Assembly (NCBI RefSeq): GCF_003711515.1
Contig: NW_021167079.1
Span: forward strand, 6,008,385 to 6,072,384
Direction of reading: 5' to 3'
Source of the DNA: Sodiomyces alkalinus F11
Taxonomy: Eukaryota > Ascomycota > Sordariomycetes > Glomerellales > Plectosphaerellaceae
DNA: 64,000 nucleotides
Part shown: positions 45,501 through 55,795 of the stretch, piece after piece
Numbering within the stretch: the stretch's first letter is position 1
Layout of the letters: each line of letters starts with the position of its first letter
Notes under the pieces: generated by a model
What the model was told of the DNA's origin: nothing
Seen by the model: only the letters and a program-made list of their open reading frames with translations
The model's database searches: none
Translations under genes and position numbers: made by a program

Positions 45501-48023
45501 GACCGTATCGCGGAGCGATTCCATCCGCATGTCAATCATTGACCTGGACTCATCCGACGCCTTCGCCACGGTCGATGCAATCTCGTCTTGGAAACGCTCC
45601 AGCGTTTCGGTTAGTTTCTCCGCCAGATCGTCCTGCGTTCGCGAACGAACTGACTCTTCCAAAAGGTGGCTGACGTATGCTTCCATATCGCACCGCAGTT
45701 TCTCCAGTCCCTCCCTCGTCGCGTCCAGAACCTGTTCAACATCGCGTCCACTGGCGTCCACGTTCTCCTTTGCCTCTTGCGAAGCAGCGTCGAACCCTTG
45801 GCGCAAGTAGTCCATCATCTCCTGGAGCTGCGATGCAATCTCATTGCGATCGGGAAGATGGGTGAGGTCCACACTTTGCTGGGGGAAATCGAAATCGTTC
45901 AACCCCTGCTTGACGGCGTAGACCATGTCGTCCCTCGTCAACTCGGCATTCAGGGCAGACGGTGCGACGGGAAACTCGAATTCCTCGAGACACTCCCGCA
46001 CAGCGTCGAGAATCTCATCGCGCGTGAGGTTGGGCGGTGGATCCAAACGAGGAGGAACGAAATGCTTCAACCCCTCAACCACCGCCTGAAAGACCTCCTC
46101 TTTCGTAGCACCAGGTGTGGCGCTGTCCGCTTGCATGTGTTCCTGCAATCCTTCTGTGAGATACTCGAGGATTTCCTCGCGCTCCAAGCCCAAGTTTCTT
46201 TCGTACTCGGGTTTGTAGTTTTCCCAAGCTTCCCGGACAGCATCCACCACGTTTTCTCTGCTTAGTGTCCTTTCGGCCGGTTTGGAGGCATTCGTGTCGC
46301 GCAGGGCCGCTCTCATTGCGTTATATATCTCCTGGTAGTCGATTTCTTTAGGGCGGGGCGGGGTGGCACTCGTCGACAGTCGTCGGTGCTCACGAACAAG
46401 CTCGTCCATTTGGGTCTTCATGCGAACCAGCCCTTCCTCGACAATCTTGGTAATCTCTTCTTTGGTCGAAAGATCCTCCGCCGGGTCTTTGGAGGCGTCC
46501 AGTTCGTCAAGTCGACGGCCAATCTCCCGTCCCATGCCCAGAACTTCGCCACGAAGTTCGCGAACAAGGGCCTTCACTTCAGCAGTGAGGCCCCCGCTCT
46601 GAGAAACGATGTCCTTTACTGACCGGATGGCTTTGGTCATGTCGTCTCCTAGCAGCTTCACAGTCTTAGTTGATTCCGGAGACCTGTGATCCGCGTCATT
46701 TTGAGACGCCGACTGGATGTCGTAGCTCATCTCGCGTCTGCTCGACTGCCCAGATTTGCCGTCCGTCTCGCGACGGTTTTCGTCCTCCCCAACAGTGACC
46801 ATGGCTTGCTCACGGTTCTTTTTTGCCTGGGCGACAAGTTCCTCGACCCTGGCGGCGGATGCCATGCCGGCAAGCTTGTCGGCGAGTTCGGTGAGTCGGT
46901 TTAGGAGGAGGGTTTGTCCATCTTTCGTGCTCATGTCTCGCAACACCTTCTCGAGAATGGCGGTGGTAGCAGTGGATGGATCTGAATTGCAGAGCGAGGG
47001 TGTGCTGATAGAATCACGGTCTATAGACCCAGCGAAGCTGGTGGGGGAAGGGATCCGTGGTAGGGAAAACGGTCGGATGGCTTTGGTAGGCGGAGGAGAC
47101 GATCCCTGATGAGGTCTGCTGTCTAGGAACAGCCCAGTATTATATGTTTCACGAGAACTGATCCGTGCAGTCGTCTCATGCATGTTGTTAAGCACGTCGC
47201 GAAGACTTTTCCGAATATCTTCATCTCTGGCCTTTGTAGCTTCCTTGAGGCTGAGAAGGTCGGCTGCATTGTCGCGACTGCGCCGGCTCAGTTGCGACAT
47301 GTCCTTCTGCAAAGATGTCGCGATGCTTGTGAGGCTCAGTATTTGGTTGGATAGACAATCCAGGCTCTGAGGTACCCGAACCACAGATGTTGACTGATTG
47401 GTGATGTTCTGCAAAGGGGTTTCGGAATCTCTCGTCGCCTGCGGCGGCGTATTCTGCATATTCTGCAACGCCTGCATTGTAGCTGACTGAGGGGGGGTGT
47501 TTTCGCCCAAGATACTCTGCTGTGGCCTGCGGACTATTGGACGGACAATCGGTGTGAGGCTCGGCCCGGGTCTCGGGGAGTTCGTGATGACCTGGGATTC
47601 CTTCTCGATAGAAGCTGATTCGATCTGATTTTGCGACACCTTGGATGGCGTGGACGGTCTGAGTGATTTCTCGACCGGCTTAGTCGGCGAGGTCGGGCCC
47701 GACAGTTGCGAGCTTTCGAGCAACAGGCTGATATCTCGGACGGTACCTGACTGAAGGGACTCTATACGTCGATGATGGGAGCCTCGGACGAGGGACTTCT
47801 CTGGCCAAGTATCGTTTGTGTTCTTGGCCAAAGCACTGGAAGAGTTGCTGTTCTCCCGTGCCTTCTCTGCAAGGTTGGCGTGGGCCGACTGTATCGCACT
47901 TGAGGTTCCACGCCGCGGGGAAACGCTGGGGGACTGGGGGTTAAGCGGAAGAGGAGGGGGAGCCCTCTCGGGATCTGAACTATCCCACCTGCTTTCAGTT
48001 AGCTTACGCCAAACTCCGGCCAT
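42546..48023 (-). CDS. Giant coiled-coil protein, 1825 aa (annotated in fungi as chromosome-segregation-ATPase-like)
   Basis: One uninterrupted frame of 5478 bases. Start taken at 48023 (MAGVWRKLTESRWDSSDPERA), which resembles the conserved N-terminus of a fungal family often labelled chromosome segregation ATPase-like; 24 extra in-frame codons upstream look like leader. Seen: a disordered Ser/Pro-rich N-terminus (about 1-250), then long amphipathic helix. About residues 560-930 carry roughly ten copies of a 15-residue core such as RDEILDAVRECLEEF, KEEVFQAVVEGLKHF and HAEVLDALHEGLADL. A second array of about six copies with 29-36 residue spacing (DVQAIETILRNTKARLDDL, DVTAVESLVTQVAAGFEEM) follows. 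A conventional Lys/Glu/Arg coiled coil (about 1500-1620) and an acidic Asp/Glu-rich tail end it. No Walker motifs were seen, so the ATPase label is not supported by the sequence. Confidence 0.85.
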   Translation of the reverse strand: MAGVWRKLTESRWDSSDPERAPPPLPLNPQSPSVSPRRGTSSAIQSAHANLAEKARENSNSSSALAKNTNDTWPEKSLVRGSHHRRIESLQSGTVRDISLLLESSQLSGPTSPTKPVEKSLRPSTPSKVSQNQIESASIEKESQVITNSPRPGPSLTPIVRPIVRRPQQSILGENTPPQSATMQALQNMQNTPPQATRDSETPLQNITNQSTSVVRVPQSLDCLSNQILSLTSIATSLQKDMSQLSRRSRDNAADLLSLKEATKARDEDIRKSLRDVLNNMHETTARISSRETYNTGLFLDSRPHQGSSPPPTKAIRPFSLPRIPSPTSFAGSIDRDSISTPSLCNSDPSTATTAILEKVLRDMSTKDGQTLLLNRLTELADKLAGMASAARVEELVAQAKKNREQAMVTVGEDENRRETDGKSGQSSRREMSYDIQSASQNDADHRSPESTKTVKLLGDDMTKAIRSVKDIVSQSGGLTAEVKALVRELRGEVLGMGREIGRRLDELDASKDPAEDLSTKEEITKIVEEGLVRMKTQMDELVREHRRLSTSATPPRPKEIDYQEIYNAMRAALRDTNASKPAERTLSRENVVDAVREAWENYKPEYERNLGLEREEILEYLTEGLQEHMQADSATPGATKEEVFQAVVEGLKHFVPPRLDPPPNLTRDEILDAVRECLEEFEFPVAPSALNAELTRDDMVYAVKQGLNDFDFPQQSVDLTHLPDRNEIASQLQEMMDYLRQGFDAASQEAKENVDASGRDVEQVLDATREGLEKLRCDMEAYVSHLLEESVRSRTQDDLAEKLTETLERFQDEIASTVAKASDESRSMIDMRMESLRDTVNSSMVPATPQVSHVDILETVKSGLDAVRAEIRRPSAGHAEVLDALHEGLADLRVGIEKIHNKPADLTANDEILEALKAGLDSVRADIDALREQSRDDQAVAILNDNGIVPTEPSAALWHEDIKNLEVLISQLRNQVEALRPATTADSTAKEEEEQVSKDDFARLEKMLGNVQECVDRMDPKKETPLPTDNASREDVQAIETILRNTKARLDDLIDGEDAVRREHVDNLQTLISETRDAVDMVVNQLDTLPRKDDVTAVESLVTQVAAGFEEMKERAMTDLEDPERVTRSHVNAVEATCHDIKAVFENMVKTDLVALASSEDVQAVKSALDDLRSKVEATGDMQSKASEDRQAEIIGVGERVSDVKTVLEEFQDLVKGKLEEGVTGMEALSKLLEGVSETVGQNANLGQTLADLSDMIRAEFEESKTGTVGAKLDTDEKLQQFTEGLGSKIDEKFAELVVKYEDFQSLSEERAKAAEARDIETEAALLSSKTMAEELKSLVDTLGSAVTDSLEKMEEASKTVFDKVEEMTVKVDGNHIHSTSEHHESQNQIKRAVETVETLQGQLGDFQPKILDAVKDVLVVVGQHHEYSKTSTTDIRDKIEEAKADIESLLPPPVEKYDDTAVHEKLDKIVDHSDATEKALSQLDVLEQIRQQVMSTASEISTFLAGQVKQIAEANEDKEKSLQETTIALERRLAEKEQVEANLGDLRAEEERLKESVRSLRAEQEVTMKQKTRLVADVSSIETALRLRREELQDMEARAQGLERRILDGIMDHSRVLLMSKAAKGKEAMSQKRVRNQKHNRATEGGERGNPPVVNLALAAKRNLGSPAQTGAGRRILSLSHINNNVASGGVSRSQSVRTPARGARSLRKNSWGGSLNKGYGEHDKENIAVREVDEDAEAETGTGTGDAWLPQDALPTIEGSVVDMDADELEDVRRSSYGTTVVTETLVDDDLTEEDEYVEEYGHSGDDAGDGQVVRYGERGEV

Positions 48024-49191
48024 TTCAGGTAACGACAGGTGCCAGCATGGAAGTGGGCACGAGGGTAACAACGAGAATGCATGCAAGAAGGGCAACAGAG
48101 GAGCCTTACATGGGGATCAAAGCTCGGCTATGGTCTGAGGATGAAGAGTGTTGATGTCTTAGACGTCGCTCTCCATCCCTAGAGCCGTCGCGCTCCACAG
48201 CTGGCATGGTTTCTTGATTTCTTGAGATTTCAGCCAGCGACCAAGAATGTCGGTTTGATCGGGTCCGCCTCGCGAGAATCAATGGCTGTTGTCTTAATAC
48301 GTGGGAACAATAAGTTCGCCCGATAGGAATGTGGGGCAAGAGCGACAGATCACTGAGAGGTGGTCGAAGAGCTTTTTGGTGACATGAGCTGGGTGACGGA
48401 TATTGAGAGGAGCAACAAGGCGAAGGCTTTCTCTGTCTGAGTATGGATGAGGTGTTGTGAAATCTGAACGTCGTGCTTTTTTGCCGCCGTGTTATTATGT
48501 ATGCCAACGAACAGTTGCTTCCTATCTCAAGCACGATGCAGGTGCTCTTTCGACTCGGGCAGGTAATTGGTCTGATGTTGTTGGCCACCTTCGTTACCGA
48601 GCAACCATCGAGCCAAGTCATCCTGTCTTGGTTTGACGTCAGGTAGCACATACGAGCGTAGGTACCTAGGTACTGTAAACGAAGTACAACGTACCTTCAT
48701 AATAAATGTACCTTGGTTCTTACCTCAAGTAATGCCGACGTAGCCAAGTGTGGAGTACAAGTTATTATTAGTACGATACACAAGGTTCCTACCTTCGGTA
48801 CTTCTGACTTCTACGACAGGCATTACCTAGTAGGTACCTAATTCGGCCATCCAGCAGTGGTTTCATACGCGTGGTACCTGCCCTGGACGTGATGTTTTAA
48901 CGCGCCGGGTAAAGAGGCCCCAAAGTTGCCAATTTACTTCGCCATATAGAGCATTAACGCCTTGCCATGTCGTGTGTCTACTATACAAGTCTATGGTGAA
49001 ATTGGAGCACAGTTTGCCCGCCACAGTGCAGCGATGTCTGCTGCCAGGGCGGAAAACCGTCTTGAAACCGAGTCCACAATACAACACCAGACAATTATCT
49101 CTAACAGTGTCTCCCAACATCTCCAGGATCTCCCACCGACTGCCCGCCCATATTCTATTACACTTTCTCATCCCTCCGCTCTGGGGTGATA
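48024..49191. other. Intergenic region upstream of the coiled-coil gene
   Basis: Promoter and leader of the coiled-coil gene on the left and 3' flank of Ggc1 on the right. A cluster of GGTACCTAGGTAC and TACGTACCTT motifs lies at 48659-48840. A minus-strand open frame at 48106-48651 is Ser/His/Arg-rich, resembles no protein and sits in the leader. Confidence 0.55.
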
Positions 49192-50562
49192 TTACTTGGA
49201 TAGAGCAATGTCGAATGCAGGAATAAGAGTTTGCGCAAGCCAGAAAGAGAACACGAGTTTCGGCCCGGTCATCAGCAACTGTGTGTGCATCCAGTTAATC
49301 AGCCATTGGCCTTTCAAACGGAACTGTGAATGGATAACAACGACGATGAGGAGGACGTACCTTGGGAACCAGTCCCTTGAAGAAGCTAGAAACGCCCTCG
49401 TGCCTCGCCATGTTGGTCAAGATTCTGAATCCACTTTCCGGGTTCTCAAAGTTCCGGTTTTGGATCCGCGTCTTGATGACGTCCAGGGGCGCAGAAACAA
49501 GGAGCGAGGCAGACGCGCCAGCAATGGACGCTATGAAATTCTGGAACCAGCTCGCTTTGTTGTAGTCCTCGAGCTTGAAGAAGAATTCCTTGGCGAAGGC
49601 GGAGCCACCGAAAAGCTGGGAGGGCATTGTCAGTGACCATGAGTTCGGCTGCCCAGAATTGTGTCACTTACCGCGAAGGAACCCGGCGCATTTCGGGCTG
49701 CCGTCCAACCCCAGCCCCTGTAGAGACCAAAGCCTTCGTCCGCGACAATCTTGAGCACTCCTCTGCCCCGGAACGCCTCGGGGTTGGTCTGTCGCTTGAT
49801 CTTGAGCACGTCCAGGGGGAGCAGTACAATTTCGCCAATTCCAATCAAGCTGTTCAAGAGCTTAGCATGTGGACAATCCGGAGAACAAAAGAAAAGAAAT
49901 TGATCCTCACCTGCCAGCGGTCGAATGCAAGATCGCCTTGCCCGACTTCTTTCCGAAGGCCTGCTCGAAATCCTTGCCGTAGTGCTTGGTAAGATAGTCC
50001 CGCGCAACTGGCTGGCCACCGTATTTGTATATTCTTTGCAGCACCTATACACACTTAATCAGAGAGTTCTTTCGTCACGTGCGCCGACCGACCCGATTGA
50101 TGAGGAATTCCCACCTTGTAGCCTGCCGCGTATCCCAACCCAGGGAAAAGCGAGAAGAATTTTCTGCCTGCAGTAGCAGTGGCCTTATCCTTGAAAATGA
50201 CAGTGTTCAACTGAGTGGCGCTAGTAACCTATGGTGTATTTTGCGTGAGTTCGGTCGTGTTGCTATTGGAGAGGGCATGTGATAGATGGGTATTACCCGT
50301 GTCTGATTGCTCATCAGTCGCTTCGCGATGGTGTCAACCTGCCAAGGCACAGATGTTAGACAACTTCAACAGAGATGAAGAAAGGGAGAGGATAGTACCG
50401 GATGGAAAACAGCCAGCTCGGCAATGCCGGCGGAGCCTTTGATGTTCGTCAGCGCCCTTCATCCTTTCGCAACATCTTCTGCAAGGGGGATAACACACCG
50501 GAGCCGAGGAGTCGGGCAAGGTTCGACTCCTTCTCGCGACCAGCATTCGTCGGTGGAGACAT
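49192..50562 (-). CDS. ggc1: Mitochondrial GTP/GDP carrier Ggc1
   Basis: Inner-membrane exchanger bringing GTP into the matrix and affecting mitochondrial iron. Eight minus-strand exons: 50562-50499, 50436-50399, 50338-50297, 50228-50115, 50044-49911, 49849-49672, 49615-49361 and 49278-49192, giving 303 residues, the family's normal length. Seen: the three carrier signatures FHPVDTIAKR, LLPLDVLKIKR and SAPLDVIKTR, the Ggc1-type sequence LGSGSAGIAELAVFHPVDT, LIGIGEIVLLP, GWGWTAARNAPGSFALFGGS and a C-terminal LLMTGPKLVFSFWLAQTLIP helix. All introns are 51-91 bases with clean GT/AG ends and all phases fit. Intron density is the highest in the window. Confidence 0.93.
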
Positions 50563-51342
50563 GACGACTTGGATTTGAAAGATCAGATGTAATTGTGCCG
50601 GGTGGTGTGAATAGAGACGTCGCGAAGCCAAAATAAGGGGTACCGTCAACTCGGGCTGGGGAAGATCGGTTATCTATGTAGGAACTTTTTTTTCTCCTCC
50701 AATGCCCGACTTCGGACGCTGGCATTGAGCATCAAAAATAATAGTACGGATGGCACCTGTTATCGTTTCTTGATAAGACGAGCCTTATGTAATCAATCCA
50801 ACCGGGTGGTTCCGGAATCAATGATCGAGACATGTCCAAGCTAATAAACACGGGGTAATTAATAATAATTCGGATTCGGAGGATGGAGTGTGTAATTACG
50901 AAAGTCAAACCTACCTCTTTTTCGCCGATGGTTCCAGAACGAACAATGCAAGTTACAACGAAGGTAAAACGAAAGATGAAGCTTTCAGCTAGTCAACTCG
51001 GTGGTAACATCGAAAGTTAATGCGTCCCTAGATTGCCCAAAAGCAATCTTCACCCGAATTCCGGGGAGGCCAATGCACCGGAACAACACCCGAGACCAAG
51101 AAAGTCAACTGCGGGCCACTCCTACACGGCGTGGTGTCAGACGTAGTTTATTTTGTAGCTACCGTCGTCAGCGGGGTCTGAATATGGACATTTGATTCAT
51201 CTCCAATACCTAGTACCTAGGTGGCCCAAAGTAAGCACCCCAGGCAGTATCTTTCCTCTCGCGTAACCCCTACATAGCAGGATGAACAGTGCCAGTTTGT
51301 GTTGGTTTCCCATGCGCCGCATCATCCACCAGGAGGGCCTCG
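50563..51342. other. Intergenic region, Ggc1 promoter / Rpc82 3' side
   Basis: No gene seen. Short frames here have no family resemblance. Confidence 0.6.
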
Positions 51343-53532
51343 TCAGAAATCCTTGAACACAGAGACCAGGTCATCCAACCTCATCACATGGCCCAGAAGC
51401 TTGCTCTGTAGCTCTAGAAAGCGATTGTACTTGTTGTAGTGTTCCGTGGTCATGACTTCTTCTTCCTTTCCCTTGACATCCTTTCTGTCGACGAATGACA
51501 GAATGTTTCGCTCTCGATACCTTTGCACATCCAACGTCTGCAAGCATCGAAGCATGGTCTTGTACATGTCGTCTAACAGCTGATTCCTCACCCTGCTCTC
51601 GTCAAAGAACCAGAAGAACATGGTTCGGTTTGCTGTCCGGCTGTTATCTCGAGGTACTTCTTGAACGTCGACAAAGCCGGCCATTTGCAAAGCCAGCATC
51701 TTCCCCTGCACGTCTTGCTTCTTCATGAGGGCCAGGGAAGGCAGCGTCTTTTCATCCAGCTTCCCCTTGCTCCGAAGGATACGGGTCAATCTCAAGCCAT
51801 GCCGCCCAAAGGTCTGCTCGATGATGGCTTCTGATTCCATCTGCCCGAGCCGATCCAAGAGCGGCTTGAAATCCACCGTCCATTGGCCTCGACCCTGGGT
51901 GCCACAATGTCGAAGGAAGCCTTCTTGGCTTTCGGCTAAGAGGAGGAGATGTTGTCGCATATTTTCGAAGCGATTGTCCTTCGCATCTACGCCGTCGTCG
52001 AACGTGACCTTCGCGTCGTCGCCTTCCAATCGTCTATGTCTCCGCGCTGGAGACCTCATGTCCTCCATGTCGGAGTCTTCTTCGCCGTGCCTTCTCGGCA
52101 TCTGCTGACGGATATCCTCGCCTTCCGACTCATCGGAGTCCAGCGATGAATATTTCGGTTCTTTTCGCACCTTCTCCGCACTGCGAAAATGTATCTTGTC
52201 CCTGGGAACTTTTCCTATACCGGCGGCGATGTTGAGTGAAGGGTCTAGAGCGTCGAAGATCTGAGTTGAGGTGACAATAATAGATTGATTGGACTTGTGA
52301 CCACCACTCTCGTCGTCGTAGTCGTCGTCCGCGCTGCCGTTAACATCGAGTTCTGCATCTACCCTCGGATTCTCTCGACAACGAGCAAGTTTATCGGACA
52401 GAAGCCGGAGAGTGGTGTGATATACTTGTCCCGTGATCATGCCTAGACTCTCTGACGCATAGCGGGCTAGTGTTTGGTTCCGTAGGTCAACTAGACACTT
52501 TTCAAAGTTGATCTTGAGGACACAGTTGGGCTTGGATGCCGTCAGAATAGACTCTCGAATTGGCGGCCATAGGTCCGGGAAACTCACAGGAATTGCTTCA
52601 CTATATCTCTTCCCACCGAGGGAGCCGTTGGAATGCGTTCCATTCGCCATTCTCCTCCGTTTGGCAGTAAAAGGGACGGTGTGTTCGAGCTGCCGCTTCA
52701 ACTTCTGGCTCTCGTCACATGCTGTCCGGAATCGCGCCATCGCTACTTGTTGTAATGCTGCTTTGGCCTTTGCGCTGGTTTTCTCTCCCGTGGCGGTCTT
52801 CATTGTATCGTCTTGTATCTCACGAAGCATGTCATCTGGGCTTCTAAACGTCTTCGGGCCAACCTGGTCGATGACGCCCCCAATAATGAGCCGACAAAGA
52901 ACAATATAGAGTTCTTCGGCTGATTGGACGTGGCGAGACGGGCTGGCCCCTGGCCGTCCTCCACCATTCACATGGTAGCCGTTGGTCCCATTTTCACCTC
53001 CTTCTGAGTACCCAAAGGCCTGAACGAGATCGGATACTCTGGCATGGCCGAGTTGTAGCAACGTCTTGACTACCTCTTGTTCCGCAGGACCGTATTCATT
53101 TCCCACCATCTCCACAACCTTTCCTGAGCGGAGAAGGTTATAACAAGCATCCGGGTTCGCTTCGTAGTTCGTGACAGGAGACTCTCGGCTTGAATAATGA
53201 TACAGTAGATTCTGTTGTATAAGGACGGCTAAGCCATGACGCACTTCTCGAGGAGGCAATGAGGTATGATGAACAAGTTGCGCATGCGTCAACCTTCCTT
53301 TGCCAAATAAAACGGTCAAGACCCTCTATAAACCACATGTAGATGTCAGTAATTGTGAAGGACAATGCTGCAGGTAGGGCCATGATCAGAACGGACCGCA
53401 GGGAGTTCGCCAAGCATATCGTTCACGACATGAGCACAGAGCTCAGCGGCATGCTTGGTCTGAGAAACAAATATTAGCAAGCTAGTGAAATCAACTTGGC
53501 CATCATAAGAAGGTGGAACTGACAACCAGCAT
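51343..53532 (-). CDS. rpc82: DNA-directed RNA polymerase III subunit Rpc82 (RPC3)
   Basis: Winged-helix subunit of the Rpc82-Rpc34-Rpc31 trimer that acts in RNA polymerase III initiation. Exons 53532-53524, 53459-53397 and 53325-51343 give 684 residues. Seen: MLVTKHAAELCAHVVNDMLG built from a 9-base first exon and the second exon, the first winged helix (LFGKGRLTHAQLVHHTSLPP ... VRHGLAVLIQQNLLYHY), further winged helices in the middle and the C-terminal block MFFWFFDESRVRNQLLDDMYKT ... LRCLQTL with a coiled end. The acidic linker near residues 440-490 is lineage-specific. Short coding exons before the main one are placed on N-terminal family similarity and clean splice sites. Confidence 0.93.
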
Positions 53533-54073
53533 GGTATGTATGTCGACGGGAAGGTGGCTTTGTTTGCGTTGGTGGAAAGAGATCCTCTCTAGAGATAGAT
53601 GCTCTCACTATCTCCAGAGCTGCCACAAAAGCTACCGGTGGACCATTGAAATAGATTGACGGTTGTCTGTGAGCAAAATAAATTATGGAAGACGGTAACG
53701 TAGAGGGAGTTGACGTTATTCGCTCGTACTGAAGGTGCTTCGCATTTTTTTCCCCACGCGCCGTCGCAGAATATGCCAATAATAGGACACTGCCTGCGAC
53801 TCGGGTTATGATGGCGGGGCACCCCTCTGCGTCACGCATTGAGAAATTGTAATTACGGAGTACCTTAAAAGCTGTGTACCTAGGTATTGATAGTAGATAC
53901 CGGAGGTACTACTCCATACGCCCAACATGCAGGAAGTACAGTACGTCTACATGCCCTCCGTACTGGGTACTTCCCTGATCATGTATCCGTACCTTACTTA
54001 TGGAGTATTTTCGGATAGATCTCGCGCCTCAGTACACGTAGATAGACAGATAGGCACCACTCGTGATCGTACC

Positions 54074-54083
54074 ATCACGTGAT
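54074..54083. promoter_or_regulatory. ATCACGTGAT palindromic E-box upstream of qcr2
   Basis: A perfect 10-base palindrome with a CACGTG core, 154 bases before the qcr2 ATG. This matches the bHLH/Cbf1-type site; Cbf1 sites are known in promoters of yeast respiratory genes. Binding here is inference. Confidence 0.5.
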
Positions 54084-54113
54084 CATAATAGACTGGCTAA
54101 TTGTGTCGCTATG

Positions 54114-54118
54114 ATTGG
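54114..54118 (-). promoter_or_regulatory. Inverted CCAAT box upstream of qcr2
   Basis: ATTGG on the + strand, about 120 bases before the qcr2 ATG. The CCAAT-binding HAP complex drives many respiratory genes in fungi, so the site is plausible, but the motif is short. Confidence 0.4.
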
Positions 54119-54236
54119 ATGGAAGTCAACCGTCGTCTCTCGAAAATTGATCGGGAACGACGGGCATATTCTTCTAGCTATCACGACCTCGGCCCAGGAA
54201 CTCACATCGCCAATTCTGAGCATTCGCTCTCTCAAC

Positions 54237-55795
54237 ATGATCTCACGAACCTCCTTCCCGCGGGCCGCGCAGTTGGCACTTCGCCAACCAGCCTATCCAC
54301 GACTCCCTCTTGCTCGTGGCCTTGCTACCTCCTCCTCTTCTGGCTCGTACGAGCTTTCGGACGTCGGCGGCGTGAAGGTAATTGCTCGGGATTCTCGTGG
54401 CCCGACAACCAAACTGGCCGTGGTGGCCAAGGCTGGGACGAGATATGAACCGCTTCCCGGGCTGTCCGCAGGTCTTGAGGCCTTCGCGTTCAAGGTAGGG
54501 AGGATGTCGCCGCCCTAGGGCAACGATCAAAACTAACCATGCCAATTGTATGTAGACCACGCAAAAGCGCTCTGGCCTACGGATTGTTCGCGAATCTGAA
54601 CTCCTTGGAGGTCAACTCGCCTCGAATCATACTCGAGAGGCCTTGATGATCGAGTCGAGCTTCCTTCGGACAGACCTTCCTTACTACGTCGAACTCCTCG
54701 GCGAAGTTATTTCGCAGACGAAGTACACCAGTGAGTCTTTCGCGGCCGGTACATACATCTAAGCAGGCTGAACTGAGATGTTTTATTCCAGCCCACGAAT
54801 TCAATGAGGAGATCCGGGAATTTCTCAGCACCAAGCAGGGAGTTGCGGCATCCAATCCCGCCGCCCTGGCCCTCGACGCAGCCCATTCCGTCGCCTTCCA
54901 CCATGGTCTTGGATCGCCTCTGAACCTGACTTCCTCCGTGCCCACTCAGCCATACCTTAACGAGTCGTCCATTGCCGAATTCGCCGGGGCAGCGTACGCG
55001 AAGCCTAATATCACCATCGTCGCTGATGGTGCATCTCAAGCCGAAGTCTCCAAATGGGTTGAGCAGTTTTTCAAGGCGTCGCCCGTCTCCTCTTCGACTT
55101 CCCTGGGACTGAACACCTCGCCTTCCAAGTACTATGGTGGCGAATCCCGCGTTAGCCATACGGCCGGCAACTCCGTGGTAATTGCATTCCCTGGCTCGAG
55201 CTATGGAACTCCGTCGCCTGAGACCGCCGTTCTTGCCGCGCTTGTTGGCGGCAAGTCCAGCATCAAGTGGTCTTCCGGCTTCAGCATGTTGTCGCGCACT
55301 GTTGGAGGCCTCCCTGGTCTCTCCGTCTCTACTGCTAGCGTGTCGTACTCCGATGCTGGACTGTTTACCGTTCAACTGACTGGATCCGCTTTGGCCGTCC
55401 GAAAGGCCGCGGAGGAAACTGTCAAGGCATTGAAGGCCGTTGCTGAAGGGAAGGTTAGCAAGGAGGACCTAACCAAGGCCATCGCCAAGGCCAAGTTTGA
55501 TGTTCTCGAGGCCAGCGAGGGTCGCAATGCAAGCATGCTCCTTGCGGGATCTAGCACTCTCCACACTGGCAAGCCCATTGAGATCATCGACGCTATTAAG
55601 CCCCTGGAATCTGTGACTGCTGATAAGCTCAAGGCGGTAAGTTCCTCTTCACTTCTTCGGACTCTCTGAACATCTTTGACTGATTCCTCATGTCAACAGG
55701 CCGCGCAGAATCTCCTGAAGGGCAAGGCTAGCGTGGGTACAGTTGGCGATTTGCATGTCTTGCCATATGCGGAGGAGCTCGGTCTCCAGGTATAA
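54237..55795 (+). CDS. qcr2: Cytochrome b-c1 complex subunit 2 (core protein II)
   Basis: Core subunit of respiratory complex III in the mitochondrial inner membrane, of the M16 processing-peptidase fold. Exons 54237-54494, 54556-54730, 54792-55636 and 55700-55795 give 457 residues. Seen: an Arg/Ser/Ala-rich mitochondrial presequence (MISRTSFPRAAQLALRQPAY), the core-II start GGVKVIARDSRGPTTKLAVV, then AGTRYEPLPGLSAGLEAFAFK, RESELLGGQLASNHTREAL, and LLGEVISQTKYTTHEFNEEI spanning intron 2. The catalytic HxxEH zinc motif of active M16 peptidases is absent, as expected for Qcr2. It is divergent from rpc82. Confidence 0.94.

Larger units (their letters stand above)
53533..54236. other. Divergent promoter region, Rpc82 / Qcr2
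   Basis: 704 bases between the two start codons. It holds TACGGAGTACC and related motifs near 53855-53990, and an E-box palindrome and inverted CCAAT box close to qcr2 (listed separately). Confidence 0.65.

Noticed and set aside
43743..46265. Long plus-strand frames (about 190-199 codons) antisense to the coiled-coil gene
   Set aside because: Mirror frames of Glu/Lys/Asp/Ala-rich coding sequence, which commonly lack stops on the other strand.
48106..48651. 181-codon minus-strand frame upstream of the coiled-coil gene
   Set aside because: No resemblance, Ser/His-rich, most likely the 5' leader.
54707..55375. 222-codon minus-strand frame antisense to qcr2
   Set aside because: Overlaps conserved core-II coding sequence; shadow frame.
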